In this document: piece after piece, positions 8,270 to 17,633 of the stretch
Numbering within the stretch: position 1 is the stretch's first letter
Layout of the letters: the number at the start of each line of letters is the position of its first letter
DNA from: Firmicutes bacterium UBA4845
GTDB taxonomy: Bacteria > Bacillota > Clostridia > Tissierellales > Sedimentibacteraceae
Assembly (NCBI GenBank): GCA_002399975.1
Contig: DHER01000095.1
Span: 1 to 38,008, forward strand
DNA: 38,008 bases
Direction of reading: 5' to 3'
Translations under genes and position numbers: made by a program
The notes under the pieces: model-generated
What the model was told of the DNA's origin: nothing
What the model saw: the letters and a program-made list of their open reading frames with translations, nothing else
The model's database searches: none

Positions 8270-8605
8270 TCAAATTGCTGAAATGCGAGATAAAATTTCA
8301 TCTGCTGTCTCCCAGAGCTTATTGTAGCTCTCTCTTAAATCATTTATATCTTCACCATAAATATTTCCTGTTTCATGGACACGCTTAGTAAGTTGATTAA
8401 GGCTGTTGCTTGTGCGACGAAGAAGTGTTACAAGCTCTCTTATATCTGATAAATCAAGATGGATTACATAGCCATCTATTGCCATCTTCCGAAGATAGGC
8501 TCCCATATTCTTTGTGCCAAGCTGCTCCATTTTTATATCTATGAGGTTTCGTTCATGCTCTGTTACCATGAAATGTAGCTGAACATTCCTTTTTCGGTTT
8601 GCCAT
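8270..8605 (-). CDS. mobC: MobC relaxosome accessory protein
   Basis: 111 aa. The N-terminal part (QLHFMVTEHERNLIDIKM) looks like a ribbon-helix-helix DNA-binding fold; MGAYLRKMAIDGYV and LRRTSNSLNQLTKRVHETGNIY are the typical MobC core. MobC binds the nick region and helps the relaxase act at oriT. Its start overlaps the end of the giant helicase gene by one base, indicating coupled translation. In most relatives the relaxase gene follows directly; here CD1845, a terminator and the defence cargo follow instead. Confidence 0.9.
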   Translation of the reverse strand: MANRKRNVQLHFMVTEHERNLIDIKMEQLGTKNMGAYLRKMAIDGYVIHLDLSDIRELVTLLRRTSNSLNQLTKRVHETGNIYGEDINDLRESYNKLWETADEILSRISAI

Positions 8606-11600
8606 TATCTCACCTCCAAGTATTTACCTTGCTTTTCTTTCACTTCTTTACCTGTCTGAGAGAGTTGCTTTAGACTATCTAATACAGAAGAACGTTCAGA
8701 TTTAGAAGTATTCTTTTCAGTCTGCTCCTGTGGTACAGAAACACCGATACCCATATCCAACTCAGCATCAAGAGTGGCAAGTCGAGCGACTTTATCCTTT
8801 AATTCCTGTTCCTTCGGAAATGGCTTCCCAAGCTCTGCTTTTGCCGCCTCTTTTTGTTTAAGCAAATTATCAAGTTGGTCTGTAACTGCTTTTAGCCTTC
8901 CTGACATGGCCACAAGGGCATTATCAATTCTGGTAAGATTCCCTCTTGTATCCATTCCCAATTTCACGGTATGGCTCATTGCCCCTTTTAAATTAAGCTT
9001 GAATTCATTATAAAATCCATCATAAGAGAGGTGCATAGTGAAACCTCGGTAGCTGCCTATTTCTATTGGGTCTTTGCCATTTACTTCTTTACAGGATTCA
9101 AGAAGAGCAGTCCCGGCTTTGTCTTTATCTGTAAAGGCATGGTCTTTAATTATCATTGGTAAAAATTCACCTTCAGCAGGTGTATTTTCAGAAAGGGTCT
9201 TTAAATCCTGCTCAAATCCTTTAATATATCCCTTGTTCTTTTCAATGTTTTCAGGAAAGTATTTTAATAAGTTATCCTCTAAGCGGTATTGATTGCTTTG
9301 ATGATTTGCTTTTAAAAGTTTTAGCTTTGCCACATCAATATCCAAATCCATCTTTTCCTTGATTTTGGGATTACCTGCACATAGGGCTTTGATTTCTGCA
9401 TAGGATAATGCTGCCTCATCCACATCCTCACAGGAACGAACAGGACTTTTTGAGGTCATAATCTGTGAAATAAACTTCTGTTTATTTTCTACTGTCTGCC
9501 AAAGGTACGCATCAAAGGTTGCCTCTGTTACATAGCGGTAGATATTTACTTCCTCATTTAAATTACCTTGTCTTTCAATTCTTCCTGCACGCTGTGTCAA
9601 GTCTCCTGGACGCCACGGGCAATCAAGGTCGTGTAAAGCCACAAGACGGTCTTGTATATTCATACCTGCACCACATTTTGCTGTACTTCCAATCAGTACA
9701 CGTACATCACCACTACGCATCTTTGCAAATAGCTCTTTTTTCTTTACTTCAGTATTTGCCTCGTGGATGAAAGCCACTTCATAGGCAGGTACACCTTTTT
9801 TAATCAGCTTATCTCGTATATCATCATAGACATTAAAAGTTGAGGTATAGCTATCCTCCTCTTGATCTAAACTATCCTCCAAAGCATATAGCTCTGTACA
9901 ATTAATAGTTTTGCCTCCTCCTTCTGCCACTTTATATTCTCTTATAGATTTGCCTTTTGGAGTAGAAATATCACAGAATACAAGCTGTGTCAGTCTCTCG
10001 TCCTTACCCTCATTCCAAATGCGATAAATATTGTTTATACATGCATTTACCTTGCTGCTTTCATCATCAGGAAGAAGTGGATTAACAATTCTTTGGTCAA
10101 GTCCTAATTTTCTTCCGTCTGAGGTTATCTTTAGCATATTATCAACAGTAGGCTCAACCTTATTAGCGTGAACATCAGCAGCTCGATTGGACAGTTCACT
10201 TACCATTTCCTTTTGTATTTCAGTAGGCTTTACAGCAATGGTTTCATAGTTTGCTTTTGGAGTTGGTAAATCCAGTTGGTCAGCTGTCTTTATATCTGCA
10301 ACCTCTTTAAACATAGCCATAAGTTCAGGCAAATTAAAGAATTTTGAAAATCTTGTCCTTGCCCTGTAGCCAGTTCCTTCTGGTGCAAGCTCAATAGCAG
10401 TTACAGTTTCTCCAAAGGTACTTGCCCAACAATCAAAGTGAGCTAATCCTTTTTGTTGCAGGGTATTATATTGTAAATATCTCATCATGGTGTAAAGCTC
10501 GGTCATAGAATTAGAAACAGGAGTACCAGTGGCAAATACAATACCTTTACCTCCTGTCAGCTCATCCATGTAACGGCACTTCATAAACATATCACTTGAT
10601 TTTTGTGCACTTGTAGTGGAGAGTCCGGCTACATTTCGCATTTTAGTATAGAGAAATAAGTTTTTGTAGTTATGAGCTTCATCTACATAAAGCCTATCCA
10701 CTCCAAGCTGTTCAAAAGTAACAACATCATCTTTTCTCTCCTGTGACTGCAATTTCTCCAGACTTTTCTCCAAACTCTTTTTTGTTCTCTCCAACTGTTT
10801 TACTGTAAACCTTTCACCGCCACTTGCCTTAACCTCTGAAATGCCATCTGTAATTTCGCTAATCTGCTCCCTTAACAGTCTTTCCTGTCGTTCCAAAGAC
10901 ATAGGAATACGCTCAAATTGACTATGACCGATAATGACAGCATCATAATCTCCAGTGGCTATTCTTGCACAAAACTTCTTTCTGTTTTTAGTTTCAAAAT
11001 CTTTCTTTGTGGCCACTAAAATATTAGCAGCAGGATAAAGCCTTAAAAATTCACTTGCCCATTGCTCGGTTAAATGATTAGGTACAGCAAACAGTGGCTT
11101 TTGGCATAATCCAAGTCGCTTGCTTTCCATAGCTGCTGCTACCATTTCAAAGGTCTTTCCTGCACCTACTTCATGAGCAAGCAAGGTATTATCCCCATAG
11201 AGAATATGAGCAACTGCATTGACTTGATGGGGTCTTAATGAAATTTCAGGATTAATACCAACAAAATTGATATGCTGTCCATCGTATTCACGAGGTCTTA
11301 TGGAATTAAACTTATCATTATATTCTTTAACTAAAGTTTGTCGTCTATCTGCATCTCTCCAAATCCAATCACGAAATTCATCCTTAATTGCCTGCTGTTT
11401 TTGCTGTGCCAAGGTAGTAGCATCTTTATTAAGTACACGCTTTTCCTTACCATCTGCATCTGTTATGGTGTCATAAATACGAACATCACGAAGATTTAAT
11501 GTATCCTCTAAAATACGGTAGGCATTGGCTCTGTCTGTACCATAAGTAACATAAGCAGCTACATTGTTATAGCCAACTGCATTTTTATTGGTAATACTCC

Positions 11601-14600
11601 ATTCAGCAGTAAAAGGAGCGTATTTTACTTCCACCTCTCCATGAAGTCGATAAGGGGTATCAAATAGCTCATACATAAACTGTTCGATATACGCTTTATC
11701 AATCCAAGTTGCCCCAAGACGTACATCAATTTCAGAAGCGTCAAGATTTTTTGGCTGTGCTTTCATAAGTGCTTCAACATTGGGTCTAAAAATATCCGAT
11801 ACTTGTACAGCCATTTGTGCAATATGGAGTTTTTCTCTTACATTACCGGATAGGTATTCATCTGCTGTAACATAGACGAGACTCTCCTCGCTGTAATTTG
11901 GTGCAGGCAAAGGAAATATAACACCTTTTAAATCCTCTGCAACCTGTTCTGCTGTTAATCCTGTAAGCTTTGACATATATTCCATATCTACTCTAGCTTT
12001 TTCTGCTATGGATATTGCCAGTGCCTCACTTGCTGTGTCTACTGAATTAACTGTTACACGCTTTTTTATGGTACGTTTTGTAAACATATCAGCTTTGGCT
12101 TTAAGATTTCCGCTTTCATCCACATCTTCAAGAGAACAAAGAAGATAGTATGAATTATCCTCACTAAAGGCAAGGCTGTTTCCACGACTGTTAATCAGTC
12201 CATACTTTGCAGTAAAGCTGTCATAAAGACTGTTTAGCTTTGCTTGTTCCTCTTTGATGGTTTCATCACTGTAATCTTCTAATTGGTAATAAATAAGAGA
12301 ATTAACACACTCTCTTAATTCTACAAGTCCTGCAATGCGTTCCTTTGCAGTTTGATTTAGCTCTGGTTTTACCATACGGGAATTTTCACGATAATATACT
12401 TCACCATCTACCAAGGTAAAGGAATAGTTTTTTACAGCAGGGTCGGCAGGAATTGAAGTATCAGCATTAACTTCCATGTCGATTAGATCCATTTCAGGTA
12501 TACTGCCTTCAATATTTTCCACTGCTATCCTTAACTGTTCTGATAGATCAACATCTGGTAAAGGAGTACAAGTGCTTTCCATTCCAAATTGACCGTTTTT
12601 CATTTCCATTGTTCCAAGTATCATCTCTGGATGGTCGATAAAATAGCTATTTATAGCAATTCCATCCTCATTGGTGTCAAGATGTATCCAATCCTTATCT
12701 ATATCAATGGGTCTATCTCTTTTTTGTAAAAACAAAATGTCACTTGTTACTTCTGTGCCTGCGTTTTTAAATGCATTGTTAGGAAGTCTTATAGCTCCTA
12801 ATAATTCAGCTCTTTGTGCAAGATAGCGACGGACTTCTGGATTTTGTTTATCCATAGTTCCCTTTGAGGTTATAAAAGCCACTACACCACCAGGTCTAAC
12901 CTTATCCAAAGCTTTAGCAAAGAAATGGTCGTGAATAAGGAAATTGTAGTTGTCATAACGCTTTTCACTTAACTTATAGTTTCCAAAGGGTACATTTCCA
13001 AGGCATAAGTCAAAAAAATTATCAGGAAGTTGTGTTTTCTCAAAACCAGTTATGGAAATATTAGCATTAGGATAAAGCTGTTTTGCAATCCTGCCTGTAA
13101 TGCTGTCTAACTCAACACCATAAAGATTAGAATTTTCCATACTTTCAGGTAACATCCCAAAAAAATGTCCAATACCACATGAAGGTTCTAAAATGTTACC
13201 TTTAGCAAATCCCATACGCTCTACAGCCTCATAAATTGCTTTAATAACTGTAGGGCTTGTATAGTGGGCATTTAGAGTAGAAGCTCTTGCCATTTCGTAT
13301 TCTTCTTCAGACAACAATCCTCTAAGCTGTATAAACTCACTGCTCCAACTGCTGTTATCTTTATTAAAGGCTTCAGATAAACCTCCCCATCCTACATACT
13401 TTGATAGTATTTCCTGTTCCTCTTTTATGGCAGGACGGTTTTCTTTTTCAATGGTCTGCAAGGTGGTAATAGCTACTATATTTTCTGCAAACTTTTCACG
13501 CTTACTCCCTTGACCTAAATGTTCATTGGTAATGCGGTAATTTTCTGCTTTTTCCAGTTTTTGAGGGTTATCAGGTTGGGGATATAGCTCTAAAAGTCGT
13601 AAAAAACTTTCCCTGCTTTCTGCTCTTAAAATAGGGTAAAACAGAGATGGATCACGAAGAGTGATATTGTGTTTTGCTATTTCTTCAATAATAAAGGGCG
13701 TACCGTTTTCAAAATAAACAGTATCGCCCTTATTGTATGGTATTAAATTATTTTCAGCCTGTTTCTGTTGTTTCTCTTGCTCCTCTTGTTTCTGATGTCC
13801 CTTGGTTTCTGAAGCTTCCTCTACATCCTCTACATTTCCAATCTCCTGTTCTACAAGAGATATTTCTTCATCACCTTCAATGATTTCTGTCTGGGTTTGA
13901 TTAATAGAAGTAAAATCAGTATCCTCTGCCCTTAAAGTTGGTATAGTAGGTGTTTCTGTAATACCTGCTTTTTCACCCTGTCTTTCCTCAAATTTTGCTT
14001 TTTCTTCAGCAGTCATATAACGGTTATTAGCAATAAGGTAGTCAATACGTTTAGCGACGGCATTCCACCTTAACAAGAGAATATCATCTTTATCCCTGCG
14101 TTTGTATTCAATTCCTTTTGAACTGTGGTCTTCATAGCTTTCATCAGCTCCTGAAAGTGCATGAGTTCTGCCACCTGTACCATATTCATTTTTTAAAAAA
14201 TCTTCCTTTTCTTTTGTACTATGTGGTTGTGTAAAAAAATTATAAATACGATACTTGCCATCTTGAAAACTGCTACCACCTGTTAGGGCTTTATCTACCT
14301 CGTCCTGTGTGATGAACATCTTAAAGTCTGTAATTTTCTTGATTTCAGCTGTAAATTCTCGTTTTGTTTGTCTTAAGTCCTTAAAATTAGAAAGTATTTT
14401 TTGTGGCTTATAGAAGTGGAAACGAAGTAGCTCTCTATCCTCCTCGTAGGCATTAGTTAATCGCTGTAATCCATTAATGAGATTTTTAACTTCCTGTGAG
14501 TCACTTAGTAATTTTGCAATATGATTGGTGGAGCTTGGAAAACCTCCATTGAAAATTTCTTCATCAAAGAATTGACCTTTTGCCTTATCAGCAAAATTCT

Positions 14601-16155
14601 GATGAAGATACCAAAGTGTTTCTGCAAGTTGTTGCCTTTCAAAACCCTCTACATGTTCTAAGGTATCCTGTGTTACAAACTGTCCTTCATTTAGAAGTTC
14701 CTCAATTCTTTCTGCCACATCAATCCATTCAATCACTTGTTTTGAACGGGCATACAAAGCTATATCTCCTTTTGCAATATGGATACCTTCTTTGTTAAAC
14801 CATAAGGATATTTTTTCTCCATCAATATATAGTCCCTTGCCGCCTTCCTTGTATTCTGCCTGTAAAAAAGCAGCCTTTTCTTCAATGGATTTATCCTTTT
14901 GATAAAATGACACGATTCTAAATATGCTATTGGTACTATTACCACCAGTTCTTAAAATGCTGTCAATATCTTCTTCTGGCATAGAAAAAGCGGAAAGCTT
15001 TTCACTTCCCGCTATTCTTTGTATCTGTTCTTCCTCTGTTGGAAACAGTGTTAATTGTATATAAGCTCCGTCAGTATGATTTCCTCTGCCTGTGCTTTCA
15101 AGTTGTTCATGTAGCCTACCCATTCCATCTGATTTTTCATCTTGTCTGGTGCTGGCTGAGCTTTCTGTAAGTCCTCCATTATCTGTGTTAATCTCCTGTT
15201 GGCTGTTTTGTCTATCTCCAATAGATGGGGAAATAGTTTTTCGCTCAACAGTAGGGAATTGAATAAGGGTGTCCGATGTTCCTGAAGATATTTCTTTCTC
15301 ATTCTCCCGTATTTTCCTAGAGGCTGTTCTACTTGTTTCAATGTCAGGTCGGGTATTAGATAATCCCCGTTCCTCACGTAAACTATTTCGCTCATATTCA
15401 TTTCTCCTTTCACGCTCTGTTTTGACTGTGGTAATTGCAATCTGCCTAAATACTTGTTCAGACTGTTCACTAACTGCCGTACCTAATAGTGCAACAGCAT
15501 CTTGGGTGTTAAAATCAAATATACTTAAAAAGTCCTCATGGTCAAAAAACTCATCTGGATTTAGTCCACATCTTTTCATAAGGGTATATGCTATGCTGAC
15601 GGTAGCTACATTTTCAAAAGCTGCTTTAATATTATCCTCATCATAGTCCTCTAAAAAGCTATTTTCTATGAGATAGGGTATATCGCCTTTGTGATTATCA
15701 TAATACTCTATTGCCAAATCCTGTGCAATGTTATAAAAGGCATCGGAAAGATTGTTTTCCTCCATACCAAATTTATCTGCTAACATATCTAATATTGGTT
15801 GTTTGTGATGCTCCTGCATTTCCCATAAATACGGACGGCGTGAATTTTCCCTGCCGACTGTATCAGAAACATCAAAGACATACCGTAACTTCATAGTATC
15901 CCCTGTCGAGTTAATTAGGGCAATTCCCTTTGATCCACGACGGACATATCGGTTCATTTTGTTGTTCCACAGGTCATATTCTGCACAAGCCGTAGCATCA
16001 GGCCGCTGTGCATAAATCATGAGTTGTTCATGGTAATTATATCTGTAAAGCCTTCCAACAGTAGTAAGAAAACCTGTCCATTCTGCAAGACTTCCTGTAA
16101 TCTGCTTAGCGGTATTCTCTGCTAACTGTGCAAAGGCTTGTGCTTTGTTTGCCAT
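8605..16155 (-). CDS. giant LtrC-like protein: ArdC-like N-terminus, N6-methylase-like domain, SNF2-type helicase
   Basis: 2516 aa from the ATG at 16155, which has AAGGAGG six to seven bases upstream; the frame extends ten codons further without a site. The order is: an LtrC/ArdC-like domain (about residues 10-75, HEQLMIYAQRPDA), a poorly conserved acidic linker ending in QLTLFP (about 250-370), a class I methylase-like domain with EPSCGIGHFFG near residue 986 and degenerate NVPFG near 1053, a helicase with HEVGAGKTFEM near 1662, DEAHNYKN near 1823 and GRIERQGN near 2190, then a charged tail. This family is the largest protein of Tn1549-like ICEs and is thought to unwind or protect transferring DNA. 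The NPPY-type motif is degenerate, so methylation is doubtful. The linker also encodes tnpV in another frame. The tail carries an SSVLDSL motif shared with three other proteins here. Confidence 0.88.
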   Translation of the reverse strand: MANKAQAFAQLAENTAKQITGSLAEWTGFLTTVGRLYRYNYHEQLMIYAQRPDATACAEYDLWNNKMNRYVRRGSKGIALINSTGDTMKLRYVFDVSDTVGRENSRRPYLWEMQEHHKQPILDMLADKFGMEENNLSDAFYNIAQDLAIEYYDNHKGDIPYLIENSFLEDYDEDNIKAAFENVATVSIAYTLMKRCGLNPDEFFDHEDFLSIFDFNTQDAVALLGTAVSEQSEQVFRQIAITTVKTERERRNEYERNSLREERGLSNTRPDIETSRTASRKIRENEKEISSGTSDTLIQFPTVERKTISPSIGDRQNSQQEINTDNGGLTESSASTRQDEKSDGMGRLHEQLESTGRGNHTDGAYIQLTLFPTEEEQIQRIAGSEKLSAFSMPEEDIDSILRTGGNSTNSIFRIVSFYQKDKSIEEKAAFLQAEYKEGGKGLYIDGEKISLWFNKEGIHIAKGDIALYARSKQVIEWIDVAERIEELLNEGQFVTQDTLEHVEGFERQQLAETLWYLHQNFADKAKGQFFDEEIFNGGFPSSTNHIAKLLSDSQEVKNLINGLQRLTNAYEEDRELLRFHFYKPQKILSNFKDLRQTKREFTAEIKKITDFKMFITQDEVDKALTGGSSFQDGKYRIYNFFTQPHSTKEKEDFLKNEYGTGGRTHALSGADESYEDHSSKGIEYKRRDKDDILLLRWNAVAKRIDYLIANNRYMTAEEKAKFEERQGEKAGITETPTIPTLRAEDTDFTSINQTQTEIIEGDEEISLVEQEIGNVEDVEEASETKGHQKQEEQEKQQKQAENNLIPYNKGDTVYFENGTPFIIEEIAKHNITLRDPSLFYPILRAESRESFLRLLELYPQPDNPQKLEKAENYRITNEHLGQGSKREKFAENIVAITTLQTIEKENRPAIKEEQEILSKYVGWGGLSEAFNKDNSSWSSEFIQLRGLLSEEEYEMARASTLNAHYTSPTVIKAIYEAVERMGFAKGNILEPSCGIGHFFGMLPESMENSNLYGVELDSITGRIAKQLYPNANISITGFEKTQLPDNFFDLCLGNVPFGNYKLSEKRYDNYNFLIHDHFFAKALDKVRPGGVVAFITSKGTMDKQNPEVRRYLAQRAELLGAIRLPNNAFKNAGTEVTSDILFLQKRDRPIDIDKDWIHLDTNEDGIAINSYFIDHPEMILGTMEMKNGQFGMESTCTPLPDVDLSEQLRIAVENIEGSIPEMDLIDMEVNADTSIPADPAVKNYSFTLVDGEVYYRENSRMVKPELNQTAKERIAGLVELRECVNSLIYYQLEDYSDETIKEEQAKLNSLYDSFTAKYGLINSRGNSLAFSEDNSYYLLCSLEDVDESGNLKAKADMFTKRTIKKRVTVNSVDTASEALAISIAEKARVDMEYMSKLTGLTAEQVAEDLKGVIFPLPAPNYSEESLVYVTADEYLSGNVREKLHIAQMAVQVSDIFRPNVEALMKAQPKNLDASEIDVRLGATWIDKAYIEQFMYELFDTPYRLHGEVEVKYAPFTAEWSITNKNAVGYNNVAAYVTYGTDRANAYRILEDTLNLRDVRIYDTITDADGKEKRVLNKDATTLAQQKQQAIKDEFRDWIWRDADRRQTLVKEYNDKFNSIRPREYDGQHINFVGINPEISLRPHQVNAVAHILYGDNTLLAHEVGAGKTFEMVAAAMESKRLGLCQKPLFAVPNHLTEQWASEFLRLYPAANILVATKKDFETKNRKKFCARIATGDYDAVIIGHSQFERIPMSLERQERLLREQISEITDGISEVKASGGERFTVKQLERTKKSLEKSLEKLQSQERKDDVVTFEQLGVDRLYVDEAHNYKNLFLYTKMRNVAGLSTTSAQKSSDMFMKCRYMDELTGGKGIVFATGTPVSNSMTELYTMMRYLQYNTLQQKGLAHFDCWASTFGETVTAIELAPEGTGYRARTRFSKFFNLPELMAMFKEVADIKTADQLDLPTPKANYETIAVKPTEIQKEMVSELSNRAADVHANKVEPTVDNMLKITSDGRKLGLDQRIVNPLLPDDESSKVNACINNIYRIWNEGKDERLTQLVFCDISTPKGKSIREYKVAEGGGKTINCTELYALEDSLDQEEDSYTSTFNVYDDIRDKLIKKGVPAYEVAFIHEANTEVKKKELFAKMRSGDVRVLIGSTAKCGAGMNIQDRLVALHDLDCPWRPGDLTQRAGRIERQGNLNEEVNIYRYVTEATFDAYLWQTVENKQKFISQIMTSKSPVRSCEDVDEAALSYAEIKALCAGNPKIKEKMDLDIDVAKLKLLKANHQSNQYRLEDNLLKYFPENIEKNKGYIKGFEQDLKTLSENTPAEGEFLPMIIKDHAFTDKDKAGTALLESCKEVNGKDPIEIGSYRGFTMHLSYDGFYNEFKLNLKGAMSHTVKLGMDTRGNLTRIDNALVAMSGRLKAVTDQLDNLLKQKEAAKAELGKPFPKEQELKDKVARLATLDAELDMGIGVSVPQEQTEKNTSKSERSSVLDSLKQLSQTGKEVKEKQGKYLEVR
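15051..15395 (-). CDS. tnpV: TnpV-family protein nested in another frame of the helicase gene
   Basis: 114 aa from the ATG at 15395, which has AAAGGAG eight bases upstream although it lies inside another gene. The sequence (YLIPDLTL, GKYGRMRKKYLQEHRTPLFNSL, LPHLLEIDK-like, MKNQMEWVGYMNNLKAQAEEIIL) matches the TnpV family of transposon-encoded proteins: GKYG-x-x-R-x-x-Y-L-x-E-H and a C-terminal E-W-V-x-x-M-N-N block. Function is unknown. The helicase frame it overlaps is its low-complexity linker, which has few constraints, so the TnpV frame may be the one under selection there. The frame extends upstream to 15470, but no better start is seen. This looks like genuine dual coding, not a shadow, because the protein belongs to a family known from other transposons. 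Confidence 0.8.
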   Translation of the reverse strand: MSEIVYVRNGDYLIPDLTLKQVEQPLGKYGRMRKKYLQEHRTPLFNSLLLSEKLFPHLLEIDKTANRRLTQIMEDLQKAQPAPDKMKNQMEWVGYMNNLKAQAEEIILTELIYN

Positions 16156-16172
16156 ATTAGTCCTCCTTAACG

Positions 16173-16189
16173 CAAAACTACCCACTACA
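16173..16189. repeat. 17-bp direct repeat, copy 1
   Basis: CAAAACTACCCACTACA. It differs at one base from the copy at 17588-17604. The two copies flank the XRE-TPR gene. Confidence 0.7.
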
Positions 16190-16210
16190 GGATAGAATTC
16201 TTGTAATGGG
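16181..16210 (-). promoter_or_regulatory. leader hairpin upstream of the giant helicase gene
   Basis: On the minus strand CCCATTACA (16210-16202) pairs with TGTAGTGGG (16189-16181), with one wobble, followed by TAGTTTTG, then AAGGAGG and the ATG at 16155. Four T make a weak terminator, so a leader or attenuator role is more likely. The stretch 16211-16359 is AT-rich; no clear promoter. Confidence 0.5.
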
Positions 16211-16359
16211 CCTTTTATATTATTTTAATTTTTTGTTACAGAAATTATTTTATTTAATTTTATATATATTAGAACTTTTTAAATGTATTAGCTAAAGAAA
16301 ATAATTTTTATACTATTTACAATATAAAAGGTAATCGCTAATAGTCTTATTTATTATAT

Positions 16360-17391
16360 CTACTTAATTAACTCTAAGAGTTCTAGATTATCCTTTAAAA
16401 ATGCTAATTCTTTATTCTGATTCACTTCATTAATCAAAGATTGCAAAAATAATTCTTTCATAGACGAATCATCCTCTTTTACTTTTATATGCCTATATAA
16501 TGGGGAGCTATTAATATTCCATTTATTCGACATTTCGGTTAACATAGATTTTAATAATTCAATACACCCTGTTGCATCTTTTTTAAACACAGCAAGTTGG
16601 AAATAAGCCACATAAGAGTTATATCTCCATAAATCGTATAGCTTTGCTGTTTTTTCGGAAACCTCTGCAAAGTATTCTGCTTCCTTAATTTTATTTTCTT
16701 TAAAATGAATTTCCATCAACTTTAATAGAATTGTTTGAATCTCATTGACCTCCTCAACCAATTTCTTTTCTAATAGCTCTAATGCTTGGTGATAATTTTT
16801 TTCTTTTATATAAAGATTTGCTTGTAGCTGCTGTTTGTCAAATGAATTTTCAGGTAAGTCATCTATTAGTTTTTGAGCTTTATCATATTCGCTTCGCTCC
16901 ATATGTTTTGAAATAAGCATTGACACTGCATGATTACGAATTGTACTATCTTCACCATTTGCAATACGTTCATACATTTTTTCAATCTGAACAGAATATT
17001 TTACATCTTCTTCATATCCAAATATAGACATAGCACCTTCTAATGATAATGCAACTGTATAAATCAGCATATTACTATTTGGGTACTCCTGAATTTTTTT
17101 CATTGCTAGTTGGTATCCTGTTTCAAAACCTTCTTTTTGAATAATAGCAACAAGCTCATTGGCGAAATTCCCTATTTCATTGTCTGTTAAATCTTCTTCA
17201 AATGACAATAATGTGTTTAAATCAGTTTTTAGTAATCTAGCTAAAGCAGGTAATAACGTAATGTCCGGGTAAGAATTTCCTTTCTCCCACTTGTTTACTG
17301 CTGGAGTAGAAACTCCTAAATACTCCGCAATATTTTCTTGTGTCAAGTTTTGTTCCATACGTTTTTTCTTTATTATCTCATTAATCTTCAT
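16360..17391 (-). CDS. XRE regulator with C-terminal TPR-like helical domain (inserted cargo)
   Basis: 343 aa from the ATG at 17391, preceded by GGGTGA six bases upstream; a TTG two codons earlier is also possible. Residues about 1-60 are a Cro/CI helix-turn-helix (NLTQENIAEYLGVSTPAVNKWEKGNSYPDITLLPALARLL). The rest is helical with TPR-like repeats (YPNSNMLIYTVALSLEGA, SEYDKAQKLIDDLPEN, KNYHQALELLEKKL, NKIKEAEYFAEV), as in peptide-responsive or stress-responsive regulators. It has its own promoter and a palindromic site upstream, and interrupts the usual order between the 71-aa gene and the giant helicase. What it controls is not visible. Its base composition is AT-rich like the defence cargo. 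Confidence 0.85.
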   Translation of the reverse strand: MKINEIIKKKRMEQNLTQENIAEYLGVSTPAVNKWEKGNSYPDITLLPALARLLKTDLNTLLSFEEDLTDNEIGNFANELVAIIQKEGFETGYQLAMKKIQEYPNSNMLIYTVALSLEGAMSIFGYEEDVKYSVQIEKMYERIANGEDSTIRNHAVSMLISKHMERSEYDKAQKLIDDLPENSFDKQQLQANLYIKEKNYHQALELLEKKLVEEVNEIQTILLKLMEIHFKENKIKEAEYFAEVSEKTAKLYDLWRYNSYVAYFQLAVFKKDATGCIELLKSMLTEMSNKWNINSSPLYRHIKVKEDDSSMKELFLQSLINEVNQNKELAFLKDNLELLELIK

Positions 17392-17435
17392 AATCAATCA
17401 CCCCATGCTTTCTTTGATAACCTTTTTATATTATA

Positions 17436-17464
17436 ATTATATTAGAGCTAATTATATTAGGCAA
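17436..17464 (-). promoter_or_regulatory. candidate promoter of the XRE-TPR gene
   Basis: TTGCCT (17464-17459), 17-base spacer, TATAAT (17441-17436) on the minus strand. It overlaps a 12-bp direct repeat TAATTATATTAG (17434-17445 and 17449-17460), which carries a second TATAAT. Confidence 0.5.
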
Positions 17465-17493
17465 TTGACTATTTATTAATCTTTTTTCAAAAA

Positions 17494-17512
17494 AATTAAC
17501 CAACAGTTAATT
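17494..17512. promoter_or_regulatory. operator-like inverted repeat upstream of the XRE-TPR promoter
   Basis: AATTAAC-CAACA-GTTAATT, perfect 7-bp arms with a five-base centre, about 30 bases upstream of the -35 box. A likely site for the XRE-TPR protein itself; inferred from position only. Confidence 0.4.
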
Positions 17513-17587
17513 ATTATATACTCCAAAACTAATCTTACTGCTAAGAAGCCTTTTAGTATATATAAAGCCTTTATACAATACATTCTA

Positions 17588-17604
17588 CAAAACTACCCAA
17601 TACA
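17588..17604. repeat. 17-bp direct repeat, copy 2
   Basis: CAAAACTACCCAATACA, 16 of 17 identical to 16173-16189 in the same orientation, 1415 bp away. It forms one arm of the adjacent hairpin. Confidence 0.7.
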
Positions 17605-17627
17605 TAATAATCCATTGTATTGGGTAG
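17593..17627 (-). terminator. hairpin after the 71-aa gene
   Basis: Perfect 12-bp stem CTACCCAATACA (17593-17604) / TGTATTGGGTAG (17616-17627), followed on the minus strand by TTTTG. It lies six bases past the stop of the 71-aa gene. The T run is short, so termination may be partial. Confidence 0.55.
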
Positions 17628-17633
17628 CTAATC

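Noticed and set aside
14760..14945. 61-aa minus-strand frame within the giant helicase gene
   Set aside because: Unlike tnpV it has no ribosome site and no family resemblance; a shadow frame.
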